Positions 8,647 to 18,534 of a stretch of DNA of 64,000 nt are shown in pieces (position 1 is the stretch's first letter; every line of letters starts with the position of its first letter). The notes beneath the pieces were generated by a model. It made no database searches. It was not told where the DNA came from and saw nothing but the letters and a program-made list of their open reading frames with translations. Position numbers and translations under genes: made by a program. The stretch spans positions 51,230-115,229 of the forward strand of contig NZ_MAOE01000083.1 in the NCBI RefSeq assembly GCF_001884185.1. The letters run 5' to 3'. Source of the stretch: Bacillus albus (GTDB taxonomy: Bacteria > Bacillota > Bacilli > Bacillales > Bacillaceae_G).

Positions 8647-9537
8647 ATGAAAAAGATTGGTTTTATCGGTTTAGGTAACATGGGTCTTCCAATGTCTAAA
8701 AATTTAGTTAAATCAAGTTACACAGTATACGGTGTGGATTTAAATAAAGAGGCTGAAGCTTCCTTTGAAAGTGAAGGAGGAATTATTGGCTTATCAATCT
8801 CAAAGCTAGCAGAAACATGCGATGTGATTTTTACAAGTTTACCTTCACCTCGTGCTGTTGAATCAGTTTATTTTGGGGAAGAAGGATTATTTGAAAATAG
8901 TCATTCGAATGTAGTTTTAATTGATACAAGTACTGTATCTCCACAATTAAACAAACAGTTAGAAGAAGCTGCCAAGGAAAAGAAAGTAGACTTTTTAGCA
9001 GCACCTGTTAGTGGTGGGGTAATTGGAGCAGAAAACCGTACATTAACGTTTATGGTTGGTGGATCAAAAGATGTATATGAGAAAACGGAATCTATCATGG
9101 GCGTACTAGGCGCGAACATTTTCCATGTTAGTGAGAAGATTGATAGTGGTACAACAGTTAAATTAATTAATAATCTATTAATTGGTTTTTATACAGCTGG
9201 TGTGAGTGAAGCTTTAACATTAGCGAAAAAGAACGATATGGATTTAGATAAAATGTTTGATATTTTAAATGTAAGTTACGGTCAAAGTAGAATTTATGAG
9301 CGAAATTATAAAAGTTTCATTGCATCAGAAAACTACGAGCCAGGCTTTACTGTGAATTTATTAAAGAAAGATTTGGGGTTTGCAGTAGATTTAGCGAAAG
9401 AAAGCGAACTTCACTTACCAGTAAGCGAAATGCTATTAAATATATATGAAGAAGCAAGTGAAGCTGGGTATGGTGAAAACGATATGGCTGCTTTATATAA
9501 GAAAGTTAGTGAACAATTAATTTCTAATCAAAAATAA
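8647..9537 (+). CDS. mmsB: 3-hydroxyisobutyrate dehydrogenase
   Basis: 296 residues of the beta-hydroxyacid dehydrogenase family. It has an N-terminal Rossmann motif [13 protein letters not shown], the substrate-binding [15 protein letters not shown] segment, and the catalytic-lysine region [13 protein letters not shown]. It oxidises 3-hydroxyisobutyrate to methylmalonate semialdehyde using NAD+. It starts 17 bases after the acyl-CoA dehydrogenase stop with AGGAGG, so the two are co-transcribed, and it is followed by mmsA, which acts on its product. Confidence 0.88.
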   Translation: MKKIGFIGLGNMGLPMSKNLVKSSYTVYGVDLNKEAEASFESEGGIIGLSISKLAETCDVIFTSLPSPRAVESVYFGEEGLFENSHSNVVLIDTSTVSPQLNKQLEEAAKEKKVDFLAAPVSGGVIGAENRTLTFMVGGSKDVYEKTESIMGVLGANIFHVSEKIDSGTTVKLINNLLIGFYTAGVSEALTLAKKNDMDLDKMFDILNVSYGQSRIYERNYKSFIASENYEPGFTVNLLKKDLGFAVDLAKESELHLPVSEMLLNIYEEASEAGYGENDMAALYKKVSEQLISNQK

Positions 9538-9574
9538 TAGACTTATAAACATCATAAAAAAAGGAGAGAATATA

Positions 9575-11035
9575 ATGATTACAACTGAAATTAAACGAGT
9601 AAAAAATCATATTAATGGTGAGTGGGTAGAATCTACTGGTACAGAAGTAGAAGCAGTTCCAAATCCGGCGACTGGAAAAATTATCGCTTACGTTCCACTA
9701 TCTCCGAAAGAAGATGTTGAAAAAGCAGTTGAAGCGGCGAAAGCAGCATACGAAACATGGTCTAAAGTACCAGTTCCGAATCGTTCAAGACAATTGTATA
9801 AATATTTACAGCTTTTACAAGAAAACAAAGAAGAGCTTGCTAAAATCATTACGCTTGAAAATGGTAAAACATTAACGGATGCAACTGGTGAAGTACAACG
9901 CGGTATTGAGGCAGTAGAACTTGCAACATCTACGCCCAATTTAATGATGGGACAAGCTCTACCGAATATTGCTAGCGGCATTGATGGATCGATTTGGCGC
10001 TATCCAATTGGAGTTGTTGCTGGTATTACACCGTTTAACTTCCCAATGATGATTCCATTATGGATGTTCCCACTTGCAATTGCTTGCGGTAATACTTTCG
10101 TATTAAAAACATCTGAAAGAACACCACTTTTAGCAGAGCGACTTGTAGAGTTATTCTATGAAGCTGGTTTTCCAAAAGGAGTATTAAATTTAGTACAAGG
10201 CGGAAAAGATGTTGTAAATAGCATTTTAGAAAATAAAGATATTCAAGCTGTTTCGTTCGTTGGATCTGAGCCAGTAGCTCGTTACGTATATGAAACAGGT
10301 ACGAAACATGGGAAACGTGTACAAGCGTTAGCTGGTGCGAAAAACCATGCGATTGTAATGCCAGATTGCAATCTTGAGAAAACAGTGCAAGGTGTAATTG
10401 GGTCTGCATTCGCAAGTAGTGGAGAGCGCTGTATGGCATGTTCAGTAGTAGCAGTAGTTGATGAAATTGCTGATGAATTCATCGACGTACTAGTAGCAGA
10501 GACGAAGAAATTAAAAGTAGGTGATGGTTTCCACGAAGATAACTATGTTGGACCATTAATTCGTGAATCTCATAAAGAGCGTGTATTAGGCTATATTAAT
10601 AGCGGTGTAGCAGATGGAGCTACTTTATTAGTAGATGGTCGTCAAATTAAGGAAGAAGTTGGAGAAGGTTACTTTGTAGGTGCGACAATCTTTGATGGTG
10701 TAAATCAAGAAATGAAAATTTGGCAAGATGAGATTTTTGCTCCGGTATTAAGCATTGTACGTGTTAAAGATTTAGAAGAAGGTATTAAACTAACAAATCA
10801 ATCTAAATTTGCAAATGGTGCGGTAATTTATACGTCAAATGGTAAGCATGCACAAACGTTCCGTGATAATATCGATGCTGGTATGATCGGTGTAAACGTA
10901 AACGTTCCAGCACCAATGGCATTCTTCGCATTTGCAGGAAATAAAGCTTCATTCTTTGGTGATTTAGGTACAAATGGTACAGATGGGGTTCAATTCTATA
11001 CACGTAAAAAAGTTGTAACTGAGCGCTGGTTTTAA
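9575..11035 (+). CDS. mmsA: Methylmalonate-semialdehyde dehydrogenase (CoA-acylating)
   Basis: 486 residues of the aldehyde dehydrogenase superfamily. Cys286 in [10 protein letters not shown] is the catalytic nucleophile, and [15 protein letters not shown] and [12 protein letters not shown] are typical of the MmsA/IolA branch. The enzyme makes propionyl-CoA (or acetyl-CoA from malonate semialdehyde), feeding the methylcitrate genes upstream. The ribosome binding site AAGGAGAG precedes it. IolA is a paralogue that cannot be excluded by sequence alone, but the valine-degradation neighbours favour mmsA. A strong terminator follows. Confidence 0.9.
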   Translation: MITTEIKRVKNHINGEWVESTGTEVEAVPNPATGKIIAYVPLSPKEDVEKAVEAAKAAYETWSKVPVPNRSRQLYKYLQLLQENKEELAKIITLENGKTLTDATGEVQRGIEAVELATSTPNLMMGQALPNIASGIDGSIWRYPIGVVAGITPFNFPMMIPLWMFPLAIACGNTFVLKTSERTPLLAERLVELFYEAGFPKGVLNLVQGGKDVVNSILENKDIQAVSFVGSEPVARYVYETGTKHGKRVQALAGAKNHAIVMPDCNLEKTVQGVIGSAFASSGERCMACSVVAVVDEIADEFIDVLVAETKKLKVGDGFHEDNYVGPLIRESHKERVLGYINSGVADGATLLVDGRQIKEEVGEGYFVGATIFDGVNQEMKIWQDEIFAPVLSIVRVKDLEEGIKLTNQSKFANGAVIYTSNGKHAQTFRDNIDAGMIGVNVNVPAPMAFFAFAGNKASFFGDLGTNGTDGVQFYTRKKVVTERWF

Positions 11036-11067
11036 TAAAGAGTAAACAGTCAAATCAGTTATTAAAT

Positions 11068-11105
11068 GAAAACCACCACTAGAAATAGTGGTGGTTTTCG
11101 TTTTG
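11068..11105. terminator. Bidirectional terminator between mmsA and the LysE gene
   Basis: GAAAACCACCACTA (11068-11081) pairs with TAGTGGTGGTTTTC (11086-11099) around a GAAA loop. It serves the two convergent genes. Confidence 0.9.
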
Positions 11106-11738
11106 TTAATTACTTTTTTCAAAAGCAAGTTTAATGCCAAAACCAATTAAGACGATTCCCGTTAACCCTTGAATATAACGTTGCGTCTTCGGTTTTTTCA
11201 TAAAAGCACTAATTTTATCAATTAAAAATATATAAAAAGCGAACCAAATAACTGTTAAAACGAGATAAGTAAGGCCCATTACGAGAAGTTGAATAAACGT
11301 ATTATGATTCGGATTTAAAAATTGCGGTAAAAACGTTAAAAAGAAAACTGCAACTTTAGGGTTTAATAAATTCGTAAGAAACCCTTGGCGAAAGCAAGAA
11401 GTGTGTTCATCTTCATTATTCAAAGATAAATCGTTCGTATCAACACCTTCTTTATTTCTTACAGCTAAAAGGGCTTTAATACCAATATAAATTAAATATA
11501 GAGCTCCAACGTACTTGAAAATAGAGAATAAAAGAGCTGACTTTACAATAAGTGCGGATAGCCCGATTACTGCAGCTAGCGTATGAATCAAAAGTGCAAT
11601 ACATGTGCCGAACACTGTTTTTACTCCGCCCACCTTACCGGCAACTAATGTATTTTTCGTGGCCATTGCTGTATCTGGACCGGGTAAAATAATAAGACAA
11701 ATAGACATAATGATGAAAAGAAAAAAATTTTCAATCAT
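11106..11738 (-). CDS. LysE/RhtB family amino acid exporter
   Basis: 210 residues with about six hydrophobic helices, the standard size for this family. The LPGPDTAMATKNTLVAGKVGG segment near residue 18 is the family signature, and FRQGFLTNLLNPKVAVFFLTFLPQF is the conserved central segment. These membrane proteins export amino acids or derivatives; the substrate is unknown. GGAGGAG precedes the ATG. It is transcribed toward mmsA and shares its terminator. Confidence 0.87.
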   Translation of the reverse strand: MIENFFLFIIMSICLIILPGPDTAMATKNTLVAGKVGGVKTVFGTCIALLIHTLAAVIGLSALIVKSALLFSIFKYVGALYLIYIGIKALLAVRNKEGVDTNDLSLNNEDEHTSCFRQGFLTNLLNPKVAVFFLTFLPQFLNPNHNTFIQLLVMGLTYLVLTVIWFAFYIFLIDKISAFMKKPKTQRYIQGLTGIVLIGFGIKLAFEKSN

Positions 11739-11839
11739 AGTCGCTCCTCCTTTTTTATTTTTAGAATATTTGATTAAAAATAGTGTAGCACATATTTTGA
11801 TTTAATAAAATTAAATTAAATTTTATTAAAAATTATTAA

Positions 11840-11934
11840 ATAGAAAAGAGGCTATATAGTCGTGTAATTACACGACTATATAGCCTCAGGTTTAACCCGA
11901 ATGAACGGGCGATTGGTGAGGGATAACTCATTAC
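11840..11934 (-). terminator. 40-bp perfect palindrome ending the hydrolase gene, beside a bcr-like fragment
   Basis: GAGGCTATATAGTCGTGTAA (11848-11867) is followed immediately by its exact complement (11868-11887). On the minus strand a T-rich stretch follows, so it fits as the terminator of the hydrolase gene. The bases between it and that gene's stop (CCCGAATGAACGGG, then CGATTGGTGAGGGATAACT) resemble the 3' part of the bcr1 repeat at 627-786 and may be a partial bcr copy. Confidence 0.6.
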
Positions 11935-12990
11935 TTATGCGTTCAGTAAGTTAAAGAATCGATTTACATCTTCTTCTGAAACATCACTTAACTGCTTATA
12001 TTTATATTTCGGATTTTGATCTTTATCAACGACAACAGAACGTACTCCTTCGAAGAAATCTGAATGTCTCATGAAATTTTTAGCAAGTACAAGGTCGGTA
12101 GCGAAACATTCTTCAACGGATTTATCTTTTCCATCAATAAACTGTTTTAATGTTACTTTTAATGAAACAGGGGATTTGGATAATAACGTTTCTTTCGTTT
12201 TTAAAGCAAAGGAACTTTGGTCTTTCTCCAATGAATGGACGATTTCTTCAATTGTATCGAAAGCAAAATGGGCATTCATTTCTTCTAATGAAGGAGCAAG
12301 CTCGCTTTCTAAGTTTGGAACAGTTGCAAATGTACGAATAACTTCTTTTAAACTAGTATGTACATCATCTTCTTTATGCCAATTTACACTTTCAAGTTCA
12401 GTAAGGAAATTTGGTATTGAATCAGATGTCATAAAGTAATCAGCAGCGTTTATAAATAGTACGTCAGCAGCTTTTAAAATAGATGCTGTTAAAGCAACAT
12501 ATCGGCCAGCAAACCCTGGAGCTTTATTTAAGAAATAAGCAGCACCGACATCTGGGAAGAAGCCGATATTCATCTCTGGCATTGCCCATTTCGTACGCTC
12601 AGTTACAATTCGATATTTCGCACCATTTGTAAGACCGACACCACCACCCATTACAATTCCATCTAAACAAGCGATAATCGGTTTTTTATATTGATAAATA
12701 TATGTATCAATTTCATACTCTTCTTCAAAGAAACGTTCCGCATGCTGTAGTGCAGCTTCATTTGAACGTGCTTCATAAAGAGTTTTAATGTCGCCACCTG
12801 CACAAAAACCTTTTGTGCCAGCGCCTTTTAATACGATAAGCGCAATTCGCTCATCATGTTCCCACTCTTTCAGTTTTTGCCCAATTGGTTGCAACATGTC
12901 ATAAGATAAAGAATTAAGTGCTTTTGGGCGGTTTAAAGTAATTGATGCAACGCCGTTTTCGCTAACAGAAAATAAAACGTGTTCAGTCAT
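11935..12990 (-). CDS. 3-hydroxyisobutyryl-CoA hydrolase
   Basis: 351 residues of the crotonase superfamily. The oxyanion-hole segments are FCAGGDIKTLY and GIVMGGGVGLTNGAKYRI, and MPEMNIGFFPDVGAAYFL carries the acidic catalytic residues typical of HIBCH. The C-terminal third (TKETLLSKSPVSLKVTLKQF, then FATDLVLAKNFM and FFEGVRSVVVDKDQNPKY) is diagnostic for HIBCH rather than plain enoyl-CoA hydratase. It removes CoA from 3-hydroxyisobutyryl-CoA in valine breakdown, supplying substrate to the dehydrogenase at 8647. GGGAGGA precedes the ATG. It is encoded opposite the main cluster. Confidence 0.9.
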   Translation of the reverse strand: MTEHVLFSVSENGVASITLNRPKALNSLSYDMLQPIGQKLKEWEHDERIALIVLKGAGTKGFCAGGDIKTLYEARSNEAALQHAERFFEEEYEIDTYIYQYKKPIIACLDGIVMGGGVGLTNGAKYRIVTERTKWAMPEMNIGFFPDVGAAYFLNKAPGFAGRYVALTASILKAADVLFINAADYFMTSDSIPNFLTELESVNWHKEDDVHTSLKEVIRTFATVPNLESELAPSLEEMNAHFAFDTIEEIVHSLEKDQSSFALKTKETLLSKSPVSLKVTLKQFIDGKDKSVEECFATDLVLAKNFMRHSDFFEGVRSVVVDKDQNPKYKYKQLSDVSEEDVNRFFNLLNA

Positions 12991-13306
12991 AATTCATCCT
13001 CCCTTACATTTCTTCTTATTCTTAATTCTTTATATGTACTGAAATGTCCTTTATAAATTTTGTCTAAAGTTGGCGGTACATGTTAATTTCGACACTGCAT
13101 ATTTTGACGAGTTATATTTGCAGGATTTTGGAGGTTGAAAATGAATATTACAACATTACTGTAATTTTAATTATTTGAAGTTATCATGATAAACACGCTA
13201 TTATATAAGTGTAAATTGTACAAAATCACTTTGGAAAGAGTATTTGAAGTAATAATAATGAAAGAAAAGTTGCTTTTCATTAGAAATAGAGAAAGGAGAA
13301 ATCGGA

Positions 13307-13564
13307 ATGCCAGTACCTTTACTTTTGTCGGTGATAATTTTGTCTTCTTTAATGATAGGAATAACTCAGTATTTTCATCATACAGATACGACAGAGGAAG
13401 TGAAGGATAAAGTACGGCTTGTATTTCCGATTTTTATCATATCTATTTCTTTTTGTATTCTATTAAATAAGGATGGGTACATTGTCGCAGTATTTTCATT
13501 TTTTGTAGCGATCGTTCTCATTACAGTTTTATATTATGTAATGAAAGACTTTATACAAAAATAA
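13307..13564 (+). CDS. Small integral membrane protein, 85 aa
   Basis: Three hydrophobic segments can be seen: residues 4-20, 38-52 and 59-78, the first separated by a short charged loop (HHTDTTEEVKDKVR). An AAAGGAG motif precedes the ATG. I recognise no family. A weak hairpin (13563-13592) with a T-rich tail follows. Confidence 0.7.
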   Translation: MPVPLLLSVIILSSLMIGITQYFHHTDTTEEVKDKVRLVFPIFIISISFCILLNKDGYIVAVFSFFVAIVLITVLYYVMKDFIQK

Positions 13565-13747
13565 AGATGTCGCATGAGACATTTTTGTTTTTGAAACTAA
13601 TAAAATTTCACATACCGTATTGTATATAAAAATAAAAAACATATAGCAATAGAAAAGTAGGCACTTCACCGTGTATTTACTTGTCAATCTTGCATAGCCA
13701 ATATACTATTAATAATGTAGAGATTAGAAAAAGGGGTTGTATCTAGC

Positions 13748-13987
13748 ATGAAATTTGAGATGCACACAAAAATTATTTCAAATGAAAAAGAAGTAAGATT
13801 ACATATAGAAGAAAACATATTTCAATTAACATTGGATGGTTATCACTTATTTACAGTGCAAGAAATATTACCTTTATATAAATCAAATGAAGAAAGAATT
13901 GGTAGTGCAATGATACAAAAGTTAGAGTGGGAGAACGAAAGAACTACAATAAACTATCAACTTGTATCACTTAAATCAGTAAATTAA
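13748..13987 (+). CDS. Small conserved protein, 79 aa, possibly DUF2584
   Basis: A soluble 79-residue protein starting MKFEMHTKIIS and ending YQLVSLKSVN; it has no membrane segment or signal peptide. The predicted beta-rich pattern and size recall the DUF2584 family of Bacillus, but this is from memory. It ends 15 bases before sbcD and is likely co-transcribed with it. No function is known to me. Confidence 0.7.
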   Translation: MKFEMHTKIISNEKEVRLHIEENIFQLTLDGYHLFTVQEILPLYKSNEERIGSAMIQKLEWENERTTINYQLVSLKSVN

Positions 13988-14002
13988 AAGGAGAAAGAAA
14001 AT

Positions 14003-15160
14003 ATGAAGTTATTTCATACAGCGGATTGGCATTTAGGAAAACTTGTTCATGGCGTGTATATGACTGAAGATCAAAAGATTGTATTAGATCAATTTGTACA
14101 AGCTGTTGAGGAAGAAAAACCAGATGCCGTAATTATTGCAGGTGATTTATACGACCGAGCAATTCCACCTACAGAAGCAGTAGACTTATTAAATGATGTT
14201 TTACAAAAAATAGTCATTGATTTACAAACGCCAGTTATTGCAGTTGCAGGAAACCATGATAGTCCAGATCGTATTCATTTTGGTAGTAGTTTAATGAAGA
14301 AACAAGGATTATTTATTGTGGGGCAATTTCAATTTCCATATGAGCCAATTATATTAACTGATGAATATGGCGAGGTTCACTTCCATCTCGTTCCTTATGC
14401 GGATCCAAGCATAGTGAGACATGTATTGAAAAATGAAGACGTACGTTCTCATGATGATGCGATGCGTATTTTTATGAATGAGCTTTCTGAAACGATGGAT
14501 CAAGAAGCAAGACACGTATTTGTTGGTCATGCATTTGTAACTTCTGCAGGCGAAGCGGAGGAGAATACAAGTGATGCAGAACGACCACTTTCAATTGGTG
14601 GTGCTGAATACGTAAATAGTCATTATTTTGATAAGTTTCATTACACAGCGCTTGGACATTTACATCAAGCGCATTTCGTACGTAATGAGACAATTCGATA
14701 TTCCGGTTCTCCACTTGCATATTCTATTTCTGAAGAAAAACATAAAAAAGGATATTATATTGTGGAACTGGGCGAGCAAGGTGAAGTAACGATTGAAAAA
14801 AGGTTGCTTACACCACGCCGTAAAATGCGAACAGTAGAAGCGAAAATAGATGAATTGTTACAACATCCAGTAAGTGAAGATTACGTATTTGTAAAATTAT
14901 TAGATGAAAATCCTGTCTTGCAGCCAATGGAAAAAATACGCTCTGTATATCCAAATGCAATGCATGTTGAAAGATCTATTCAAAGACGAGAATTCACAGA
15001 GTCAAATGAAGTAACTGTTTCAAGACATAAAACAGATGATTTATCACTATTAAAGGCTTTTTATAAAGAAATGAAAGGCTTAGAGTTATCAGAAGAGAAA
15101 GAACGTCTATTTGTAGAAGTATTACAAACAGTGCAAGAACGGGAAGGTGAACGAGGATGA
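14003..15160 (+). CDS. sbcD: Exonuclease SbcCD, nuclease subunit D
   Basis: 385 residues of the Mre11/SbcD metallophosphoesterase family. The metal-binding motifs run in order: HTADWHLGK (residues 5-13), AGDLYDR, AGNHDSPDR, FVGHAF and ALGHLHQAH. With SbcC it cleaves DNA hairpins and processes double-strand ends. AAAGGAG precedes the ATG. The stop overlaps the start of sbcC by four bases (ATGA), implying translational coupling and subunit stoichiometry control. Confidence 0.95.
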   Translation: MKLFHTADWHLGKLVHGVYMTEDQKIVLDQFVQAVEEEKPDAVIIAGDLYDRAIPPTEAVDLLNDVLQKIVIDLQTPVIAVAGNHDSPDRIHFGSSLMKKQGLFIVGQFQFPYEPIILTDEYGEVHFHLVPYADPSIVRHVLKNEDVRSHDDAMRIFMNELSETMDQEARHVFVGHAFVTSAGEAEENTSDAERPLSIGGAEYVNSHYFDKFHYTALGHLHQAHFVRNETIRYSGSPLAYSISEEKHKKGYYIVELGEQGEVTIEKRLLTPRRKMRTVEAKIDELLQHPVSEDYVFVKLLDENPVLQPMEKIRSVYPNAMHVERSIQRREFTESNEVTVSRHKTDDLSLLKAFYKEMKGLELSEEKERLFVEVLQTVQEREGERG

Positions 15161-18100
15161 GACCGATTCAGCTTATTATGACGGCATTCGGCCCATATAA
15201 ACAGAAAGAAGTAATCGATTTTGATGATCTTGGAGAGCATCGTATTTTCGCCATTTCTGGGAATACGGGAGCTGGAAAGACAACGATTTTTGATGCGATT
15301 TGTTATGTATTATATGGTGAGGCAAGCGGAGAAGAGCGTAGTGATACGAGCATGCTTCGCAGTCAATTTGCTGATGATAACGTGTATACAAGTGTAGAAC
15401 TAACCTTTCAACTAAAAGGTAAGCGTTATGAAATAAAACGCCAACTTGGGCATAAAAAACAAGGGAACAAGACGATTACGGGACATGCAGTAGAATTATA
15501 TGAAGTGATTGATGAAGAGAAGGTTCCAGCTGTTGACCGTTTCCATGTAACGGATGTAAATAAAAAAGTGGAAGATTTAATTGGTTTAAGTAAACATCAA
15601 TTTAGCCAAATTGTTATGTTACCGCAAGGGGAATTTAGAAAATTATTAACATCTGAAACAGAAAATAAAGAAGAAATTTTGCGTCGTATTTTTAAAACAG
15701 ATCGTTATAAGTTAATGCGTGAGTTACTTGATCAAAAACGAAAACAATGGAAAGACGTCTTACAAGAAAAACAGAAAGAGCGAGAGTTATATTTCCGTAA
15801 TGTTTTTAAATTACCAATTCGTGATGGAGCATTATTAGAGACATTAGTGGAACAAGAACATGTAAATACGCATCAAGTAGTAGAAGCATTAGAACAAGAA
15901 ACAACTGCGTATAAGGCAGAAGTGGAGCATTTACAAGTAGAACAAGATACTCAAACGAAACAATTAAAGCATGCTGAAACACGTTTTCATGCAGCGAAAT
16001 CTGTAAATGAGAAATTTATAGATTTACAACAAAAGAATGAGAAATATAATACTTTACAAGAAAACCGTCCAGTAATTGAAATGAAAGAAACATCTTTTAA
16101 ACGAGCGGAACAAGCGAAGCGCTTATTACCATTTGAGCAATGGTATGAAGAAGCACTGCAAAATGAGCAGAAAGTTGAAAGTTTGTTAAAACAAATAATC
16201 GCCAAAAAAGAAAATATAACGAATAGCTTTGAACTTGCTCAGGAGAAATATGAAGAGGTAAAGAATAAAGAACCCGAGAGAGAAAATGCAAAAAAACTCG
16301 TTCAAAGATTAGAAGAGTTACAATCGATTATTGCGTCATTAGCTGAGAAACAGTTGAATTTACAAAATGCAGAAGTTCAAGTAGTGAAATTAAAAGAAAG
16401 TATGCAAAACTTAGAGCAACAATTAGAAGTGCATACAAATCAAAAGCAGTTAATGTCTGGTGAATTGCAGCAATTAGAACGAGCACTTGAGCAATATGTA
16501 GCTAAAGTAGAAGAACTAACGAATATGCGAGAAGATGCAAAAATATTAAAGCAAGCATATGATGTTTGGCAAGAAAAGAAAAAATTCGAGAAAGAAAAAG
16601 AAGCAGCATATAGTAAGATGCAATTGGTAGTTAACGCATATGAAAATATGGAACGCCGCTGGTTAAGTGAACAAGCTGGTATATTAGCTCTTCATTTACA
16701 TGATGGTGAGTCTTGTCCAGTATGTGGTAGTACGAACCATCCGAAAAAAGCTACAGAGCAAAGTGATGCGATCGATGAAAAAGAGTTAAATGATTTAAGA
16801 GACAAGAAGAATAGTGCTGAAAAATTACATGTTCAATTAGAGGAGAAATGGAATTTCTATCATCTTCAATATGAGCAAGTAATAGAAGAGGTTAAGAAGC
16901 GAGGCTATCGCTCGGAAGAATTAGCTGAAACATATAGTGCGCTTGTTCAAAAGGGAAAACAATTAGCAACTGAAGTGAATACGTTAAAAGCAAGCGAAGA
17001 AACGCGTAAGCAAACAACAGTGAATATAAAAAACGTAGAAGAAAAAGTAGATATACTTCAGAAACAAAAGCATGAGGTAGAAACAGAGCAGCACCGTACA
17101 GAAATGGAGTGTATGCAGCTTCGTACGTCATATGAACATGATAAGAAAAATATTCCTGAAAGCTTACAAACCGTACAAGCTTGGAAGATTCAGTTTGACC
17201 AAGCTATGCATGATCTCAAATTAATGGAAGACGAATGGAAGAAAGTGCAGGAAGCGTATCAACATTGGCAAAATGAAAATATACGTATTCAAGCAGAGCA
17301 GGAAAGTGCTTCAAATCAATTTGAAAGTGCAAAATTGAAGAAAGAAGAGACTTTCGTGCGCTTTATGAAAGAGCTTGAGCAGAGCGGATTTACAGATCAA
17401 ACTACGTATAAAGAAGCTAAATTAAGTGATATCGAGATGGATACATTACAAAAAGAAATTCAAAGCTATTATTCATCTCTTGAAGTACTTGCAAAACAAA
17501 TTGAAGAGTTACATGCTGAATTAAAAGATAAAGAGTATATGGACATTACAGCGTTAGGTGAACATATAAAAGATTTAGAAATTAATCTTGATATCATTAA
17601 AGAAAAACGTCAACGTGCGCAAAATGCGGTAACATATATTTCTGATTTACATGAAAATATTAGACGTATCGATGAGCAAATTCATGAGGAAGAAAAAGCT
17701 TTCCAAGAACTTGTTGATTTATATGAAGTAATGAAAGGTGATAACGAAAGCCGTATATCATTTGAACGTTACATCTTAATTGAGTATTTAGAACAAATTG
17801 TTCAAATTGCGAACGAACGATTACGTAAATTATCAAATGGACAATTTTATTTAAAACGAAGTGAGCGAGTTGAAAAGAGAAATCGTCAAAGTGGATTAGG
17901 GTTAGATGTATACGACGCATACACTGGCCAAACACGCGATGTAAAAACATTATCTGGCGGTGAGAAATTTAATGCATCGCTTTGCTTAGCGCTTGGAATG
18001 GCAGACGTCATTCAAGCGTATGAAGGCGGTATTTCCATCGAAACGATGTTTATCGACGAAGGATTCGGTTCACTAGATGAGGAGTCATTAACAAAAGCAG

Positions 18101-18246
18101 TTGACGCTTTAATTGACTTACAAAAATCAGGCCGATTTATCGGTGTCATTTCACACGTTCAAGAGCTGAAAAACGCAATGCCAGCTGTATTAGAGGTAAC
18201 GAAGCAGAAGGATGGGTGTAGTCAGACGAGGTTTGTGGTGAAGTAA
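15157..18246 (+). CDS. sbcC: Exonuclease SbcCD, ATPase subunit C
   Basis: 1029 residues of the Rad50/SMC-like family. The N-terminal Walker A is GNTGAGKTT (about residue 36). Two long coiled coils flank a zinc hook CPVCGSTNHP near residue 520. The C-terminal ABC signature LSGGEKFNASLCLALG and Walker B MFIDEGFGSLD complete the split ATPase head. It forms the DNA-tethering, ATP-dependent part of the SbcCD nuclease. It overlaps sbcD by four bases. A strong terminator follows at 18311-18342. Confidence 0.95.
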   Translation: MRPIQLIMTAFGPYKQKEVIDFDDLGEHRIFAISGNTGAGKTTIFDAICYVLYGEASGEERSDTSMLRSQFADDNVYTSVELTFQLKGKRYEIKRQLGHKKQGNKTITGHAVELYEVIDEEKVPAVDRFHVTDVNKKVEDLIGLSKHQFSQIVMLPQGEFRKLLTSETENKEEILRRIFKTDRYKLMRELLDQKRKQWKDVLQEKQKERELYFRNVFKLPIRDGALLETLVEQEHVNTHQVVEALEQETTAYKAEVEHLQVEQDTQTKQLKHAETRFHAAKSVNEKFIDLQQKNEKYNTLQENRPVIEMKETSFKRAEQAKRLLPFEQWYEEALQNEQKVESLLKQIIAKKENITNSFELAQEKYEEVKNKEPERENAKKLVQRLEELQSIIASLAEKQLNLQNAEVQVVKLKESMQNLEQQLEVHTNQKQLMSGELQQLERALEQYVAKVEELTNMREDAKILKQAYDVWQEKKKFEKEKEAAYSKMQLVVNAYENMERRWLSEQAGILALHLHDGESCPVCGSTNHPKKATEQSDAIDEKELNDLRDKKNSAEKLHVQLEEKWNFYHLQYEQVIEEVKKRGYRSEELAETYSALVQKGKQLATEVNTLKASEETRKQTTVNIKNVEEKVDILQKQKHEVETEQHRTEMECMQLRTSYEHDKKNIPESLQTVQAWKIQFDQAMHDLKLMEDEWKKVQEAYQHWQNENIRIQAEQESASNQFESAKLKKEETFVRFMKELEQSGFTDQTTYKEAKLSDIEMDTLQKEIQSYYSSLEVLAKQIEELHAELKDKEYMDITALGEHIKDLEINLDIIKEKRQRAQNAVTYISDLHENIRRIDEQIHEEEKAFQELVDLYEVMKGDNESRISFERYILIEYLEQIVQIANERLRKLSNGQFYLKRSERVEKRNRQSGLGLDVYDAYTGQTRDVKTLSGGEKFNASLCLALGMADVIQAYEGGISIETMFIDEGFGSLDEESLTKAVDALIDLQKSGRFIGVISHVQELKNAMPAVLEVTKQKDGCSQTRFVVK

Positions 18247-18310
18247 GTTCAATTGTAATTCATACTTAAAGCATTATTTGTAAGTTTCTACTATAGAACT
18301 TATGATAAAA

Positions 18311-18346
18311 CAAATGCCACCTCTTTATAGAGGTGGCATTTGTTTG
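18311..18346 (+). terminator. Intrinsic terminator after sbcC
   Basis: CAAATGCCACCTC pairs with GAGGTGGCATTTG across a 6-base loop, followed by TTTGTT. It lies between sbcC and the small reverse-strand gene and could serve both. Confidence 0.88.
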
Positions 18347-18369
18347 TTATTCAAAATTAAATAATACAC

Positions 18370-18534
18370 CTACGAGTTATCTGTAGAAAGCGGTGTATTC
18401 TCCAGGCGATTATACGTTTTAAAGGCCGAAATTGCCGAGATAACACCACCGACTAAAAATAATGCTGATCCACCGACCAAAATGATACGACTGACATACG
18501 TTTCGCGCGCTTCTTCAACTTCTTCTTGTAGCAT
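18370..18534 (-). CDS. Single-pass membrane protein, 54 aa (possible 5' frameshift)
   Basis: A frame too short for usual cut-offs encodes MLQEEVEEARETYVSR, then a hydrophobic segment (IILVGGSALFLVGGVISAI) and a polar tail ending STDNS. This is a plausible small membrane protein with its N-terminus inside. The ATG has a poor ribosome binding site (AGGGAG 16 bases away). A GTG that follows AGGGAG more closely reads VFKYQQ in another frame and would join this frame if one base were added near 18,536, so the annotated start may be an artefact of a one-base deletion. Confidence 0.55.
   Translation of the reverse strand: MLQEEVEEARETYVSRIILVGGSALFLVGGVISAISAFKTYNRLENTPLSTDNS

Noticed and set aside
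13141-13164. Seven-codon leader peptide (GGAGG, then ATG ... TAA)
   Set aside because: Ribosome binding site and ATG are well spaced, but it is too short to assign and no attenuator follows.
13186-13410. ORF overlapping the 85-aa membrane protein gene
   Set aside because: Out of frame with a better supported gene and mostly outside any coding-like composition.
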